A DNA stretch of 18,995 nt from DTU078 sp033808535 (GCA_033808535.1 JAPXNL010000029.1:1-18995); one strand, 5' to 3'; shown: positions 6,537 to 14,640, counted from the first letter of the stretch. The notes: generated from the letters alone by a model not told the origin. A program made the numbers and translations.

Positions 6537-8770
6537 TGCTGGATAAAGCCGACGGAAAAAATCCGCACGAGCTCGTTGAAACGTCAGGGCTTGTCGAGCG
6601 GATCATATTCCAGAGCGAGCAGACCGGATACACGGTTTGCGACCTGTCGGATGAGTCGGGCGAGCTGCTGACGCTCGTGGGAGTGATGCCCTTTCTGACG
6701 GAGGGCGAAACGATAAAGGCGATGGGTCGCTGGGAGGTACATTCCAGCTACGGCCGGCAGTTTAAGGTTGAGTACTACGAAAAGGAGCTTCCCTCATCGA
6801 TACCGGCGATTTTAAAATACCTTTCGTCGCGCGCGGTCAGGGGAATCGGTCCTGTGACCGCAGAGCGGATAGTGGAGAAATTCGGCGAGGACACGTTTGA
6901 CGTCATAGAGAATCACCCGGAAATGCTCGCCGATATTCAGGGCATTTCCCGCAAAAAGGCGGAGGAGATCTCCGAAACCTTCCGCGCGCAGTTCGGTATC
7001 AGAAGCGTGATGATGTTCTGCCGCGATTTCGTCGGCCCGTCGGCGGCGGTGAAGATATATCAGAGATGGGGCGGCTCGGCGATAGATATGATTCGCGCCA
7101 ACCCTTACGTTTTGTGCGACGAGATACCCGGCGTCGGCTTTGTCAAGGCCGACCGCATCGCGCGCTCGATAGGCTATGCAGCCGACTCGCCAGATCGGCT
7201 GTGTGCGGGTATTGCATATATACTGCGCTACAACGCCGAAACAAACGGCCACGTTTTTCTGCCGGAGGACAAGCTGATTGACGTCGCGTCCCGCCAGCTC
7301 GGGGCCGACAGCGAAAAGGTGCGGGCGGCGATGGAGTCGCTTGCGGCGGACGGCAGGGTCGCGCGCGCCGACGTTGCCGGCAAAAGCTGCATTTACCTGA
7401 AATACTACCACGATGCGGAGCATTTTATCGCAAAGCGGCTTTGCGACCTTGACCGGTTTTGCACGCCGCTCGACACGTCGGATATTGACAGGCATATAGG
7501 CCAGCTCGAGCTGGAGTTTGATATAAAATACGCCGCGCAGCAGCGCAAGGCCATCTCGGCGGCAATGACGCACGGCGTTATGGTGCTGACCGGCGGGCCG
7601 GGCACGGGCAAAACCACTGTTATCCGGGCGGTGCTGACGGTGTTCGACCGTATCGGATACGAGATTGCGCTCGCCGCGCCGACCGGACGCGCCGCGAAGC
7701 GAATGTCGGAGGCGACCTCGCGCGAGGCAAAGACTGTGCACCGGCTGCTTGAGATGGACTTCTCCGACGACGACATGCCGGTTTTCAAGCGCGACGAGCA
7801 GACGCGGCTCGATGAGGACGTGATCATCATCGACGAGGTTTCGATGATGGACTGCCTGCTGATGGACGCGCTGTGCAAGGCGATAAAGCCGGGCGCGCGG
7901 CTGATACTCATCGGCGACTCCGACCAGCTTCCGTCGGTAGGCGCGGGAAATGTGCTGTGCGACATAATTGAGAGCGGCAGGTTTGCAACCGTCAAGCTGA
8001 CTGAGATATTCCGTCAGGCGGGCGAGAGCCTGATTGTGACAAACGCGCACGCGATTAATCGCGGCGAATATCCGAATCTGGAGTCCAACCGCAGCGACTT
8101 TTTCTTTTTACACCGCGAGCGCGACGACGAAATCGCGCGCACCATAGCAGAGCTTTGCGCCGTGCGTCTGCCCCGCCGCTACGGGGAGGAGATACGCGCG
8201 GGCATACAGGTGATCACGCCGTCGCACAAGGGTGCGGCCGGCACCGCCGCGCTCAACGCGCTGCTGCAGAGCACGCTCAACCCGCAGGCGCAAGGCAAGC
8301 GCGAGAAAAAGGTGCGCGACGTGGTTTTCCGCGAGGGCGACCGCGTGATGCAGGTGCGCAACAACTACAACATCGCGTGGGAGAAGGACTCAACCAGCGG
8401 CATCGGCATTTTCAACGGCGACACGGGTATAATCGAGTCCATCGACTTTGCCGGGGAGTGTCTGACCGTAAACTTTGACGAGCGCATCGCCGTCTACGAC
8501 TTCACGATGCTCGACGAGCTTGAGCATGCCTATGCGATAACGATACACAAGAGCCAGGGCAGCGAATATCCGGTTGTTATCATCCCCTCGTATGGCGCTG
8601 CGCCGCAGCTTCTGACACGCAACCTGCTCTACACGGCGGTCACGCGCGCGCAGGAGATGGTGATTATCGTGGGGCGGCCTGACATCGTGTCGGCGATGAT
8701 AGACAACAACCGGCTGGCGAAGCGCTACACGGGTCTGAAATACCTGCTCGAAGCCGGAGTTCAGCTGTAA
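6536..8770 (+). CDS. recD2: RecD2-type SF1B DNA helicase
   Basis: A 744-residue ATP-dependent 5'-3' helicase of the RecD2 (YrrC) group, which acts without RecBC in DNA repair and replication-fork maintenance. The order is: N-terminal OB-like domain (~15-85), helix-hairpin-helix repeats (VRGIGPVTAERI at ~101-112, DIQGISRKKAEEI at ~133-145, IPGVGFVKADRIA at ~197-209), then the helicase core. Core motifs are Walker A GGPGTGKTT at 353-361, Walker B IIDEVSMMD at 431-439, GDSDQLPSVGAGN at 460-472, TIHKSQGSEY at 669-678 and YTAVTRAQ at 699-706. Length and motifs are complete. The ATG at 6536 overlaps the stop of the small peptide; a TTG at 6533 is also in frame. An MreB-like gene follows after 47 bases without a terminator. 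Confidence 0.96.
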   Translation: MLDKADGKNPHELVETSGLVERIIFQSEQTGYTVCDLSDESGELLTLVGVMPFLTEGETIKAMGRWEVHSSYGRQFKVEYYEKELPSSIPAILKYLSSRAVRGIGPVTAERIVEKFGEDTFDVIENHPEMLADIQGISRKKAEEISETFRAQFGIRSVMMFCRDFVGPSAAVKIYQRWGGSAIDMIRANPYVLCDEIPGVGFVKADRIARSIGYAADSPDRLCAGIAYILRYNAETNGHVFLPEDKLIDVASRQLGADSEKVRAAMESLAADGRVARADVAGKSCIYLKYYHDAEHFIAKRLCDLDRFCTPLDTSDIDRHIGQLELEFDIKYAAQQRKAISAAMTHGVMVLTGGPGTGKTTVIRAVLTVFDRIGYEIALAAPTGRAAKRMSEATSREAKTVHRLLEMDFSDDDMPVFKRDEQTRLDEDVIIIDEVSMMDCLLMDALCKAIKPGARLILIGDSDQLPSVGAGNVLCDIIESGRFATVKLTEIFRQAGESLIVTNAHAINRGEYPNLESNRSDFFFLHRERDDEIARTIAELCAVRLPRRYGEEIRAGIQVITPSHKGAAGTAALNALLQSTLNPQAQGKREKKVRDVVFREGDRVMQVRNNYNIAWEKDSTSGIGIFNGDTGIIESIDFAGECLTVNFDERIAVYDFTMLDELEHAYAITIHKSQGSEYPVVIIPSYGAAPQLLTRNLLYTAVTRAQEMVIIVGRPDIVSAMIDNNRLAKRYTGLKYLLEAGVQL

Positions 8771-8817
8771 ACCGGCGCGCGGGCATAAAGCGTCACATAT
8801 TAAGCAGAGGTTAAGCC

Positions 8818-9783
8818 ATGAGAAGGGACATCGGCATAGATATCGGCTCGAAAAACACATATATTTTCGCCGCGTCGCACGACAGCGTGAGCTGCGAGCC
8901 GTCTGCGGCGGCGGTGGATACTGTCACGGGCACACCGGTGGCGCTCGGCGCGGAGGCGAAGCGGTTTTGCATGCGCACGCCGGGCGGGAACCGGCTCGTC
9001 TACCCGCTTGACGGCAGCGCGTCGGTCGAGAATTTGGATTTTATCGCGCGGCTGCTGAGCTATCACACCGCGCAGAACCGGAGCAGCCGGCTGTTCCGGC
9101 CTAAGGTGGCGATCGCGGTGACGCCCGACATAACCGATGACGATGAGGAGCGGTTTACCGAGGCTGTGCTTGCGGCGGGCGCGGCGGAGGCGGTGCTGAT
9201 CGAGGCACCGCTCGCGGCTGCTGCCGGGGCGGGGCGCGATGTCTACTCGATTAAGCCGACCGTGATTGTTGACGCGGGCGCGTCCAAAACCGCCGCTGCG
9301 ATTATCGCTGACGGCAGGGTGAAGCATTATGCCGTAACGCAGACGGGCGGCAACACGTTTGACGAGGCGATAGCCGACTATATACGCAGCAAGTACCGGC
9401 TCATACTGTCGCCCGAAACGGCGGAGGAGCTGAAGATGACGTATGTATCGCTTGACCCGAAGCGCTCGGATAAGGTGGCTGAGGTGTCCGGGATGGGCGT
9501 GGTGAGCAGGCTGCCGCAGACTGTGACTGTGCGCGTCGCGGAGCTTGCGACTGCGGCGCTGGTGCCGGCGATGGCGATATCCGACCTGGTGTGCCGCGTG
9601 CTGGATAAGCTGACCGCCGAATACGGCGATCCGAACGCCGCGGGCGCGACGGTGATAGTGGGCGGCACCGCTAATCTCGCGGGGTTCGCGGGATTTATCG
9701 CCGCCGAAACGGGTGTGCCCGCGTCGGTTGCCGACAACCCCGGCGCCTGCACAGCCATCGGCCTCGGGATTGGGCTTGGTTAA
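8818..9783 (+). CDS. Divergent MreB-like actin
   Basis: A 321-residue actin-fold ATPase relative, slightly shorter than MreB (~335-345). Matches along the whole length are IGIDIGSKNTYIF at 5-17 (phosphate 1), VLIEAPLAAAAGAG at 126-139, VIVDAGASKTAAAII at 149-163 (phosphate 2), GGNTFDEAIADYIRSKYRL at 177-195 and VIVGGTANLAGFAGFI at 279-294. MreB forms membrane-bound filaments that guide cell-wall synthesis. Here the usual phosphate-2 DIGGGTT is DAGASKT and the usual EEP is EAP, so ATP hydrolysis may be altered or lost. No MreC/MreD follow. AGAGG at 8806-8810 sets the start. It follows recD2 by 47 bases, in the same direction. Fold assignment is confident; a true MreB role is not. Confidence 0.82.
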   Translation: MRRDIGIDIGSKNTYIFAASHDSVSCEPSAAAVDTVTGTPVALGAEAKRFCMRTPGGNRLVYPLDGSASVENLDFIARLLSYHTAQNRSSRLFRPKVAIAVTPDITDDDEERFTEAVLAAGAAEAVLIEAPLAAAAGAGRDVYSIKPTVIVDAGASKTAAAIIADGRVKHYAVTQTGGNTFDEAIADYIRSKYRLILSPETAEELKMTYVSLDPKRSDKVAEVSGMGVVSRLPQTVTVRVAELATAALVPAMAISDLVCRVLDKLTAEYGDPNAAGATVIVGGTANLAGFAGFIAAETGVPASVADNPGACTAIGLGIGLG

Positions 9784-10008
9784 CACTAACGGTAAGTGAA
9801 ACTGAACGATTAGTGAATTTTTTTCACGTTATCCGTTTACGAAGCGGGAGCACGGAAGCAACCAGCAAGCATACACCACGGCTAAATGATACCGTCGGAC
9901 GTCATCAGGGCGTCCGGCGATTTCACTAACGGTCAGTGCTTCTGCCCGTTTATAAATTTCTCTGCCCCTGCTGGGACACACACAATAGAGCAACCTCACA
10001 CAAAACAA
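9784..10008. repeat. Intergenic region with copies of a ~15-bp near-palindromic motif
   Basis: No gene. CACTAACGGTAAGTG (9784-9798) and CACTAACGGTCAGTG (9924-9938) differ by one base and are nearly self-complementary. A third, looser copy lies inverted at 9801-9817 (ACTGAACGATTAGTGAA). There are also hairpins GTGAA/TTCAC (9813-9817/9823-9827) with a T-rich loop and CGTCGGACG/CGTCCGGCG (9893-9901/9911-9919, one G-T). The region lies between two convergent genes, so promoter operators are unlikely; repeats or termination structures fit better. Confidence 0.45.
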
Positions 10009-10043
10009 TACGCCGCCGAACGGTTATCCCCGCCGGCGGCGTA
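10003..10043 (-). terminator. Terminator for the minus-strand phosphatase gene
   Basis: TACGCCGCCG (10009-10018) pairs perfectly with CGGCGGCGTA (10034-10043). Read on the minus strand it is followed by TTGTTTTG, a T-rich tail, just beyond the stop of the phosphatase gene. Confidence 0.75.
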
Positions 10044-10047
10044 ACTA

Positions 10048-10713
10048 TTAAAACATAACACTACCATCATTCAGCCATGCCACGCCAAACCTCTCAACCT
10101 TTTTCGCCGCACGCGCAAACCGCCTGTACGAGTACTCATGCAGCCCGTGCACATCGCTGCCCAGCGCCTTCACCGCGCCCGCGCGCAGATACGGCAGCAC
10201 GCGCCTGTAACCAAGCCACGTACACACCGCGTCGGCATTGACCTGCATGTCAAGTCCCAGACGCAGCAGGTTGTCCACGCATGGGCGCGGGTACCGGTCG
10301 ATATGCGCAACCACTACGCGCAGCCCGCGCCGTGAAATTGCGGCAAGCTCGTCATACGACCACGGGTCGGGCACGCCGTACGTCATTTCGATGAGAATCA
10401 TATCCGTGCCGCCGATGCCCAGCAGCTCCAGCCCGTCAAGACCCGACAGCCCCGGCGAAAGATGCACCTCCGCGGCGGGAACAATGCGCGGGCTGCCGGG
10501 CGACGCCTCGCGCAGCTTACACAGCGCCTCGTCACGCGCGCCGGCAAAATCGGCGGGCGAAATCCCGTCGCTGATATAGAAGTGGGGGCTGGCTACGATA
10601 ACGCCGACCCCGGCACGCCGCGCGGCGTCAAGCTGCGCAAGCGAATGGCTGAGATCGGCGCTGCCGTGGTCGATTCCCGGAGCGATATGCGCGTGAAAAT
10701 CAACGTATGGCAT
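10048..10713 (-). CDS. CpsB/YwqE-like PHP-family tyrosine phosphatase
   Basis: A 221-residue metal-dependent PHP-fold protein of the CpsB/CapC (YwqE) group, which dephosphorylates the tyrosine kinases that control capsule and exopolysaccharide synthesis. Visible metal-site motifs are DFHAHIAPGIDHGS (His7, His9), SPHF (His44), AEVH (Glu82), AHIDRYPRP (His137) and GSDVHG (Asp187, His189). The family's GIDDGA is GIDHGS here. Length is a little below the usual ~240-255. No partner BY-kinase gene is in the window. It is last in a minus-strand run after the nitroreductase, from which it is separated by 53 bases holding a hairpin. The Shine-Dalgarno (AGGT) lies about 11 bases upstream. It could also act on another phosphate ester. 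Confidence 0.85.
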   Translation of the reverse strand: MPYVDFHAHIAPGIDHGSADLSHSLAQLDAARRAGVGVIVASPHFYISDGISPADFAGARDEALCKLREASPGSPRIVPAAEVHLSPGLSGLDGLELLGIGGTDMILIEMTYGVPDPWSYDELAAISRRGLRVVVAHIDRYPRPCVDNLLRLGLDMQVNADAVCTWLGYRRVLPYLRAGAVKALGSDVHGLHEYSYRRFARAAKKVERFGVAWLNDGSVMF

Positions 10714-10741
10714 GATAATATTCTACCTGAAGATAAGGCTT

Positions 10742-10759
10742 CGGGCTCAGTCGAGCCCG
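10742..10759. other. Intercistronic hairpin
   Basis: CGGGCTC-AGTC-GAGCCCG, a perfect 7-bp stem with a 4-base loop, lies between the nitroreductase and phosphatase genes. There is no T-run on the minus strand (AAGCCTTATC follows), so it is more likely an mRNA processing, stability or pausing element than a full terminator. Confidence 0.5.
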
Positions 10760-10766
10760 TGGACGA

Positions 10767-11300
10767 CTATTCAACAAAGCGGATAACCGAAAGCTTTTTC
10801 TCCGCCTCTCTGCCGGACGCGCCGACGGGATATCCGAGCGCGGCACAGCCGAAGATAACATGGTCGGCCGGAACGCCGAACCTGTCCAGCAGCGATCTTA
10901 CGCGATTGTCATCGCACACATGCGAGGGCTGGTTGATCCAGACCGAGCCGATGCCGAGCGAATGCGCGGCAAGAAAGATATTCTGCAGCGCGCAGGCGCA
11001 ATCCTCGCGCCCCAGCCTGTAATCGCGCGGTACCGAGCAGATGATGAACGCGTCGGGCCGGTAGAAATCGTAATCGCTGCCGTGTCCGAGCGCCGCAGCC
11101 ACTGCGGTGGCAAGCTCCGCAATCTTCGCGCGGTCCTGCAGGACGGTGAACTGCCACACCTGTGAGTTGTTTGCGCTCGGGGCATAGCATGCGGCGCGCG
11201 CTATAATCTCAAGATCGCTGCGCTCGATCTTCCGGTCGGTAAACGAGCGGACGCTGCGCCGCGTCATAATGTTTTCAATAGCCTGATTCGGGTATTTCAT
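10767..11300 (-). CDS. Nitroreductase family FMN protein
   Basis: A 177-residue short nitroreductase-fold protein. RRSVRSF at 14-20 is the FMN phosphate-binding start motif, APSANNSQVWQF at 40-51 is the second flavin contact, and CACALQNIFLAAHSLGIGSVWI at 101-122 is the central helix. Members reduce nitro compounds, quinones or flavins with NAD(P)H; the physiological substrate here is unknown. The gene starts six bases after the rubredoxin stop and has no strong ribosome site of its own, so it is cotranscribed and probably coupled. The pairing suggests that rubredoxin and the flavoprotein pass electrons between them, for example in oxygen or peroxide detoxification, which is inference. Confidence 0.92.
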   Translation of the reverse strand: MKYPNQAIENIMTRRSVRSFTDRKIERSDLEIIARAACYAPSANNSQVWQFTVLQDRAKIAELATAVAAALGHGSDYDFYRPDAFIICSVPRDYRLGREDCACALQNIFLAAHSLGIGSVWINQPSHVCDDNRVRSLLDRFGVPADHVIFGCAALGYPVGASGREAEKKLSVIRFVE

Positions 11301-11306
11301 TTTATA

Positions 11307-11471
11307 TCACTCGTCGTCGGATTTTTCAAATGCGTCCTTGGGCGCTCCGCAGACGGGGCAGACAAATTCGTCGTCAACATCTTCCCACTTCATGCCGGGA
11401 GCTATGCCGGAATCGGGCTCGCCCTTTTCTTCGTCATAGACATAACCGCAGATGGTGCATACGTATTTCAT
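11307..11471 (-). CDS. Rubredoxin
   Basis: A 54-residue one-iron electron carrier. The four cysteine ligands are C5 and C8 (YVCTICGYVYDEEKGEPDSG) and C38 and C41 (FVCPVCGAPKDAFEK), with normal spacing. The ATG at 11471 (minus strand) is chosen over longer in-frame starts because GGAGG lies just upstream (11481-11485) and the rubredoxin fold begins at MKYVC. A consensus promoter sits 31 bases upstream. It heads a transcript with the nitroreductase and probably the phosphatase. Rubredoxins in anaerobes commonly reduce oxygen or peroxide reductases. Confidence 0.97.
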   Translation of the reverse strand: MKYVCTICGYVYDEEKGEPDSGIAPGMKWEDVDDEFVCPVCGAPKDAFEKSDDE

Positions 11472-11502
11472 AAATGTAACCTCCGTCAATTTATTTAACC
11501 AC

Positions 11503-11531
11503 AATATAACACAGCATGCGCTTTTTGTCAA
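11503..11531 (-). promoter_or_regulatory. Consensus sigma-A promoter for rubredoxin
   Basis: On the minus strand: TTGACA (11531-11526), 17-base spacer, TATATT (11508-11503). The -35 box starts only ten bases after the stop of the glycosidase gene. Confidence 0.85.
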
Positions 11532-11541
11532 CGATATGAAG

Positions 11542-13128
11542 TTATTTTTTATACACGCCGTAAAGCCCGCCGGAAGGCAACCACGAAAACTCCGCCGGCG
11601 CGCCGTTATGCAGGTATTTTGCCGGATGGGTGGTGTCAAACCAGTCAAGCGGTTCGAGCGTGTCTTCTGCGCGCGAAGCGGCTGTAAACGCGGCGCGCAG
11701 GTCGCGCTCTATCTCGGGCGTCAGCGCCGCCGGCTTTACCGAAACAAACAGCGGCTCGCCCGACGCGGTGAACAGCTCAAGCAGCTGCCGGTTATACTCC
11801 CACGGTATCGCGCCTGTTATGCCCACACAGTCTGGGTCGGCAAGATAAAACGCATTGTGCTGCGGCAGCCTGAAGGCGAGCGTGTTGACTCCCATCAGGT
11901 ACGAGCGCTCCCAGTCGTAGCCGCTCGTGTCATCGCCGCTGCGGTGCAGGTGTATATAGCCCGCCGCAAGATGCCCTATAACGTTGCAGCCTATTATCAC
12001 CGCGCCATGGCTGTGCTCCCGGATTGTTTTATACAGCGTTTTTGTCGCCTGCGCGTTGGTAACGGAGCCGTCGCGCCATGACCAGCTGCCGGGCAGGTTG
12101 AGATAGTCGTCGGCGGTGTGGCCCCACACGCCAAACGTGTCGAACGCCGTGAAATCGTACTTGATAAGCTCGTATCCCCACTCGCCGGTCAGCCTGTCAA
12201 TATCGGATGCGACAATCTCAAGCGTTTCTGGCACGGTAAGGTCGAGATACTCACGGTTGCGCGCCGAGCGTATAATATCCGGGTCGCGCTCGTCGAGCGT
12301 CCATATCGGGCGGCACCATATTCCGGGCCGGACGCCGCGCGCGCGCATTTTGTCGGCAAGCGCCGCCATGTCGGGGAATTTCTCGTTGCCTGTGTAATAC
12401 GGGCGTCCGCTTGCGTGAACACCGGGCGCAAGCTGCTGCCAGCCGTCGTCGATGACCATGAACGGTCGGTTTTCCAGCCCTTCCGTCAGCCGTGCGACAA
12501 CATCAGAGTCGGTCAGGATTTCTTCTTCAGACGATTTGCCGTAGGCGTAATACCAGTTGTTGCTGCCGTAAACGGGACGCTCCGGAAGCAGCGGCGAGTT
12601 ACAGAGCAGCCTGCAGAACCGGCACGCAAATGCAAACGGGTTCTCACCCTCGTCCGTCGCGCTGACAAGCTGCGCGGCAAGCGTTTTGCCGCCGAGTGTC
12701 ACGCCGCGGGTGCCGCAGCGCGTGTCGAGCGTCAGCGTTATTCCCTGCGCGTCGCACTGCCAGAAGGCGAGCATATCCGGCCCGGTCGCCACGCCGTATC
12801 CCGCCGAGCGCGTGCCGTCGGACAGGATTGTGTACCACGGCAGATAGCGGTGGGGCATAAGCGGATACCAGCCGAGGTTGCCGTACCCGCGCTCCACGGC
12901 GTCCAATAGGCAGCGCACACCGCCACTGATGCTGCCGTGCCAGCGCAGGCGCACAAATTTCAGCGGGGTTTTGCCGGCGGTCACAGTGACCTTGCCCGAC
13001 TGCAGCTCCACGGAGATATCGCCGCCGGCATAGCCGGTGTTCGTGCGGGTCAGCTCGATATACCGCTCGCCCGTGTCGGCTGCGGCGAAATAGGGCAGAT
13101 TCATTATGTCAACTCCGAATGACAACAT
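11542..13128 (-). CDS. GH36-like glycoside hydrolase (alpha-galactosidase type)
   Basis: A 528-residue protein with an N-terminal beta domain (~1-185) and a TIM-barrel region. Barrel landmarks are YGSNNWYYAYGKSSEEEIL at ~187-205, FMVIDDGWQ at 223-231, GIWCRPIW at 269-276, LIKYDFTAFDTFG at 321-333 (Asp325 the likely nucleophile) and HRSGDDTSGYDWER at ~395-408 (an Asp there the likely acid/base). This is the GH36/GH-D clan layout, so an alpha-galactosidase or related alpha-glycosidase is expected; linkage and sugar are not certain. There is no signal peptide, so it is cytoplasmic. GAGGT at 13135-13139 fixes the start at 13128, well inside a longer open frame. It follows the TagA-like gene by 38 bases on the same strand and is probably cotranscribed. 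Confidence 0.85.
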   Translation of the reverse strand: MLSFGVDIMNLPYFAAADTGERYIELTRTNTGYAGGDISVELQSGKVTVTAGKTPLKFVRLRWHGSISGGVRCLLDAVERGYGNLGWYPLMPHRYLPWYTILSDGTRSAGYGVATGPDMLAFWQCDAQGITLTLDTRCGTRGVTLGGKTLAAQLVSATDEGENPFAFACRFCRLLCNSPLLPERPVYGSNNWYYAYGKSSEEEILTDSDVVARLTEGLENRPFMVIDDGWQQLAPGVHASGRPYYTGNEKFPDMAALADKMRARGVRPGIWCRPIWTLDERDPDIIRSARNREYLDLTVPETLEIVASDIDRLTGEWGYELIKYDFTAFDTFGVWGHTADDYLNLPGSWSWRDGSVTNAQATKTLYKTIREHSHGAVIIGCNVIGHLAAGYIHLHRSGDDTSGYDWERSYLMGVNTLAFRLPQHNAFYLADPDCVGITGAIPWEYNRQLLELFTASGEPLFVSVKPAALTPEIERDLRAAFTAASRAEDTLEPLDWFDTTHPAKYLHNGAPAEFSWLPSGGLYGVYKK

Positions 13129-13166
13129 AATTTTACCTCGATATATTGGATTTTGAGAATACAATC

Positions 13167-13919
13167 TTACAGCGCTTCCCCGCGCTCTCCGCGAAGCCGG
13201 GCGAACGCCGTGCCGAACACAAATTTCGGCAGCTTCATCATGCGGCCAATGCGTTTCGGTTCGCGCAGCAGGCGGTAGAACCACTCAAGCCCGAGCTTTA
13301 CGAAAATTTTCGGCGCGCGCTTTGCCGTGCCCGCGAAAATATCGACGCTGCCGCCAAACCCGCCGGTGAGCTTTATGCACAACTCGTTTTTATGGTCGGC
13401 GATCCATTTCTCCTGCTTCGGCACGCCGAGGCACACGATCAAAAACGCCGCGCCGCTGCGGTTTATTTCGGCGATGACCTCCGCGTCGTCCTTGAAATAG
13501 CCGTCGCGCGTGCCCGCGATAACAAGACCTGGGTATTTCTCGCAAAGCCTGTCCGCCGCAGTCTGCGGCACGCCCGGCTTGCCGCCGAGGATAAACACGC
13601 CCAGCCCAAGCTCCGCGCAGAGCGCTATGACGCGCTCGGACAGCTCGACGCCGGCAACCTTGCCCTTTTTCAGCGGCCTGCCGAGCATCTTCGATGCCAA
13701 AATCACGCCGCTGCCGTCGGGTATTATAAGGTCCGCGGAGTTGATAAGCCCGCACATCCGGGGCTGCTCGACGCAAAGCTGCACAATCTCTGCGTTCGGC
13801 GTGTGTATTACCGCCGGATTTTGACGCTCCGGGTCGGTCAGCCAGCCCCTGCAGCGCTCAAGCGCCTCTGACATGTCGACATTATCGAAAATAACACCGC
13901 GTATTTTGATTTTTTCCAT
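13167..13919 (-). CDS. WecG/TagA/CpsF family glycosyltransferase (GT26)
   Basis: A 250-residue GT26 enzyme. Such proteins add N-acetylmannosamine or a related sugar to undecaprenyl-linked GlcNAc at the inner face of the membrane, in teichoic acid or capsule synthesis. Motifs are HTPNAEIV at 39-46, IIPDGSGVILASKMLG at 65-80 (Asp68 the likely catalytic residue), FILGGKPG at 109-116, LGVPKQEKW at 164-172, GGSVDIFAGTAKRAP at 189-203, and the C-terminal appendage LEWFYRLLREPKR at 211-223, which in TagA closes over the active site at the membrane. The ATG at 13919 has GGAGA upstream at 13930-13934, so the longer open frame is not used. It is divergent from spoIIR and followed by the GH36-like gene. 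Confidence 0.93.
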   Translation of the reverse strand: MEKIKIRGVIFDNVDMSEALERCRGWLTDPERQNPAVIHTPNAEIVQLCVEQPRMCGLINSADLIIPDGSGVILASKMLGRPLKKGKVAGVELSERVIALCAELGLGVFILGGKPGVPQTAADRLCEKYPGLVIAGTRDGYFKDDAEVIAEINRSGAAFLIVCLGVPKQEKWIADHKNELCIKLTGGFGGSVDIFAGTAKRAPKIFVKLGLEWFYRLLREPKRIGRMMKLPKFVFGTAFARLRGERGEAL

Positions 13920-13969
13920 AAAATTTTGTTCTCCGATGAATAAAATGCGCCGCTTTGACAGAAAATAAA

Positions 13970-13990
13970 CCGTAAAACATTTTTTTACGG
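13970..13990. promoter_or_regulatory. Inverted repeat overlapping the spoIIR ribosome site
   Basis: CCGTAAAA (13970-13977) and TTTTACGG (13983-13990) are perfect 8-base inverted repeats, five bases apart, in the 82-base divergent tagA/spoIIR gap. The right arm runs into the GGGG of the spoIIR ribosome site (13989-13992). It could be an operator or an RNA hairpin that limits translation. I could not place a convincing sigma-F promoter. Confidence 0.45.
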
Positions 13991-14001
13991 GGTATGTAAA
14001 C

Positions 14002-14640
14002 ATGACGCGCGATAATAAATGCATTGCCGCAAAGTTACTTATTCCGCTCGCCGCATTGATATTGGCCGCATTGCTTTCGGCACTGCCGATACACGGCGAG
14101 CAGGCGATATATGACGGTGTGGTGCGCCTGCACGTGCTCGCCAACTCCGACTCGGATGCCGACCAGGCTGTCAAACTGAAGGTGCGCGACGCCGTTTTGG
14201 ATACGGCGTCAACGCTGCTCGAGGGCTGCAAAACCGAAGCCGAGGCAGAAGCGGTCACAAGGGCAAACCTTGACACACTCGCAGCCGCGGCAGAACGGGT
14301 ACTTAAAGAAAACGGATTTGAATACGTCGCCAGAGTCACGCTTGGCCGGGAGTTTTACCCGCGCCGCGAGTACGAGGGGTTCTACCTGCCCGAAGGCACA
14401 TACATGTCCCTGCGCGTGCTGCTCGGCAAAGCGGAGGGTCAGAACTGGTGGTGCGTGCTGTTCCCGCCGCTCTGCACGGCAAACGCCGAGGAGTATACTG
14501 AAAAGCTCAAGGAGGTGGGCTTTACGCCGTACCAGATAAAGCTGCTCACCGAGTCGGATACGCCGCGATACAAGCTGAAATTCCGCATTGTGGAGCTGCT
14601 GCGCGAATGGTTCGGTTTTGATGCGTTCAAATCCAAATAA
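14002..14640 (+). CDS. spoIIR: Stage II sporulation protein R
   Basis: A 212-residue secreted sporulation signal protein. SpoIIR is made in the forespore under sigma-F and, from the intermembrane space, triggers SpoIIGA to cleave pro-sigma-E in the mother cell. An N-terminal hydrophobic segment at ~11-30 (LLIPLAALILAALLSAL) is the signal or anchor. The family signature VVRLHVLANSDSDADQAVKLKVRDAVL lies at ~40-66 and further SpoIIR blocks include FYLPEGTYMSLRVLLGKAEG and NWWCVLFPPLC. Length is normal. The ribosome site is GGGG at 13989-13992. It stands alone between the divergent TagA gene and a good terminator, and is the best evidence that the host forms endospores. Confidence 0.95.
   Translation: MTRDNKCIAAKLLIPLAALILAALLSALPIHGEQAIYDGVVRLHVLANSDSDADQAVKLKVRDAVLDTASTLLEGCKTEAEAEAVTRANLDTLAAAAERVLKENGFEYVARVTLGREFYPRREYEGFYLPEGTYMSLRVLLGKAEGQNWWCVLFPPLCTANAEEYTEKLKEVGFTPYQIKLLTESDTPRYKLKFRIVELLREWFGFDAFKSK

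Noticed and set aside
6812..8050. Long minus-strand open frame (412 codons) opposite recD2
   Set aside because: No start signal and low-complexity Arg-rich translation; the plus strand encodes intact helicase motifs.
8800..9786. Long minus-strand open frame (328 codons) opposite the MreB-like gene
   Set aside because: Arg/His-rich product without recognisable motifs; a by-product of GC-rich codon bias opposite a clearly conserved actin-fold gene.
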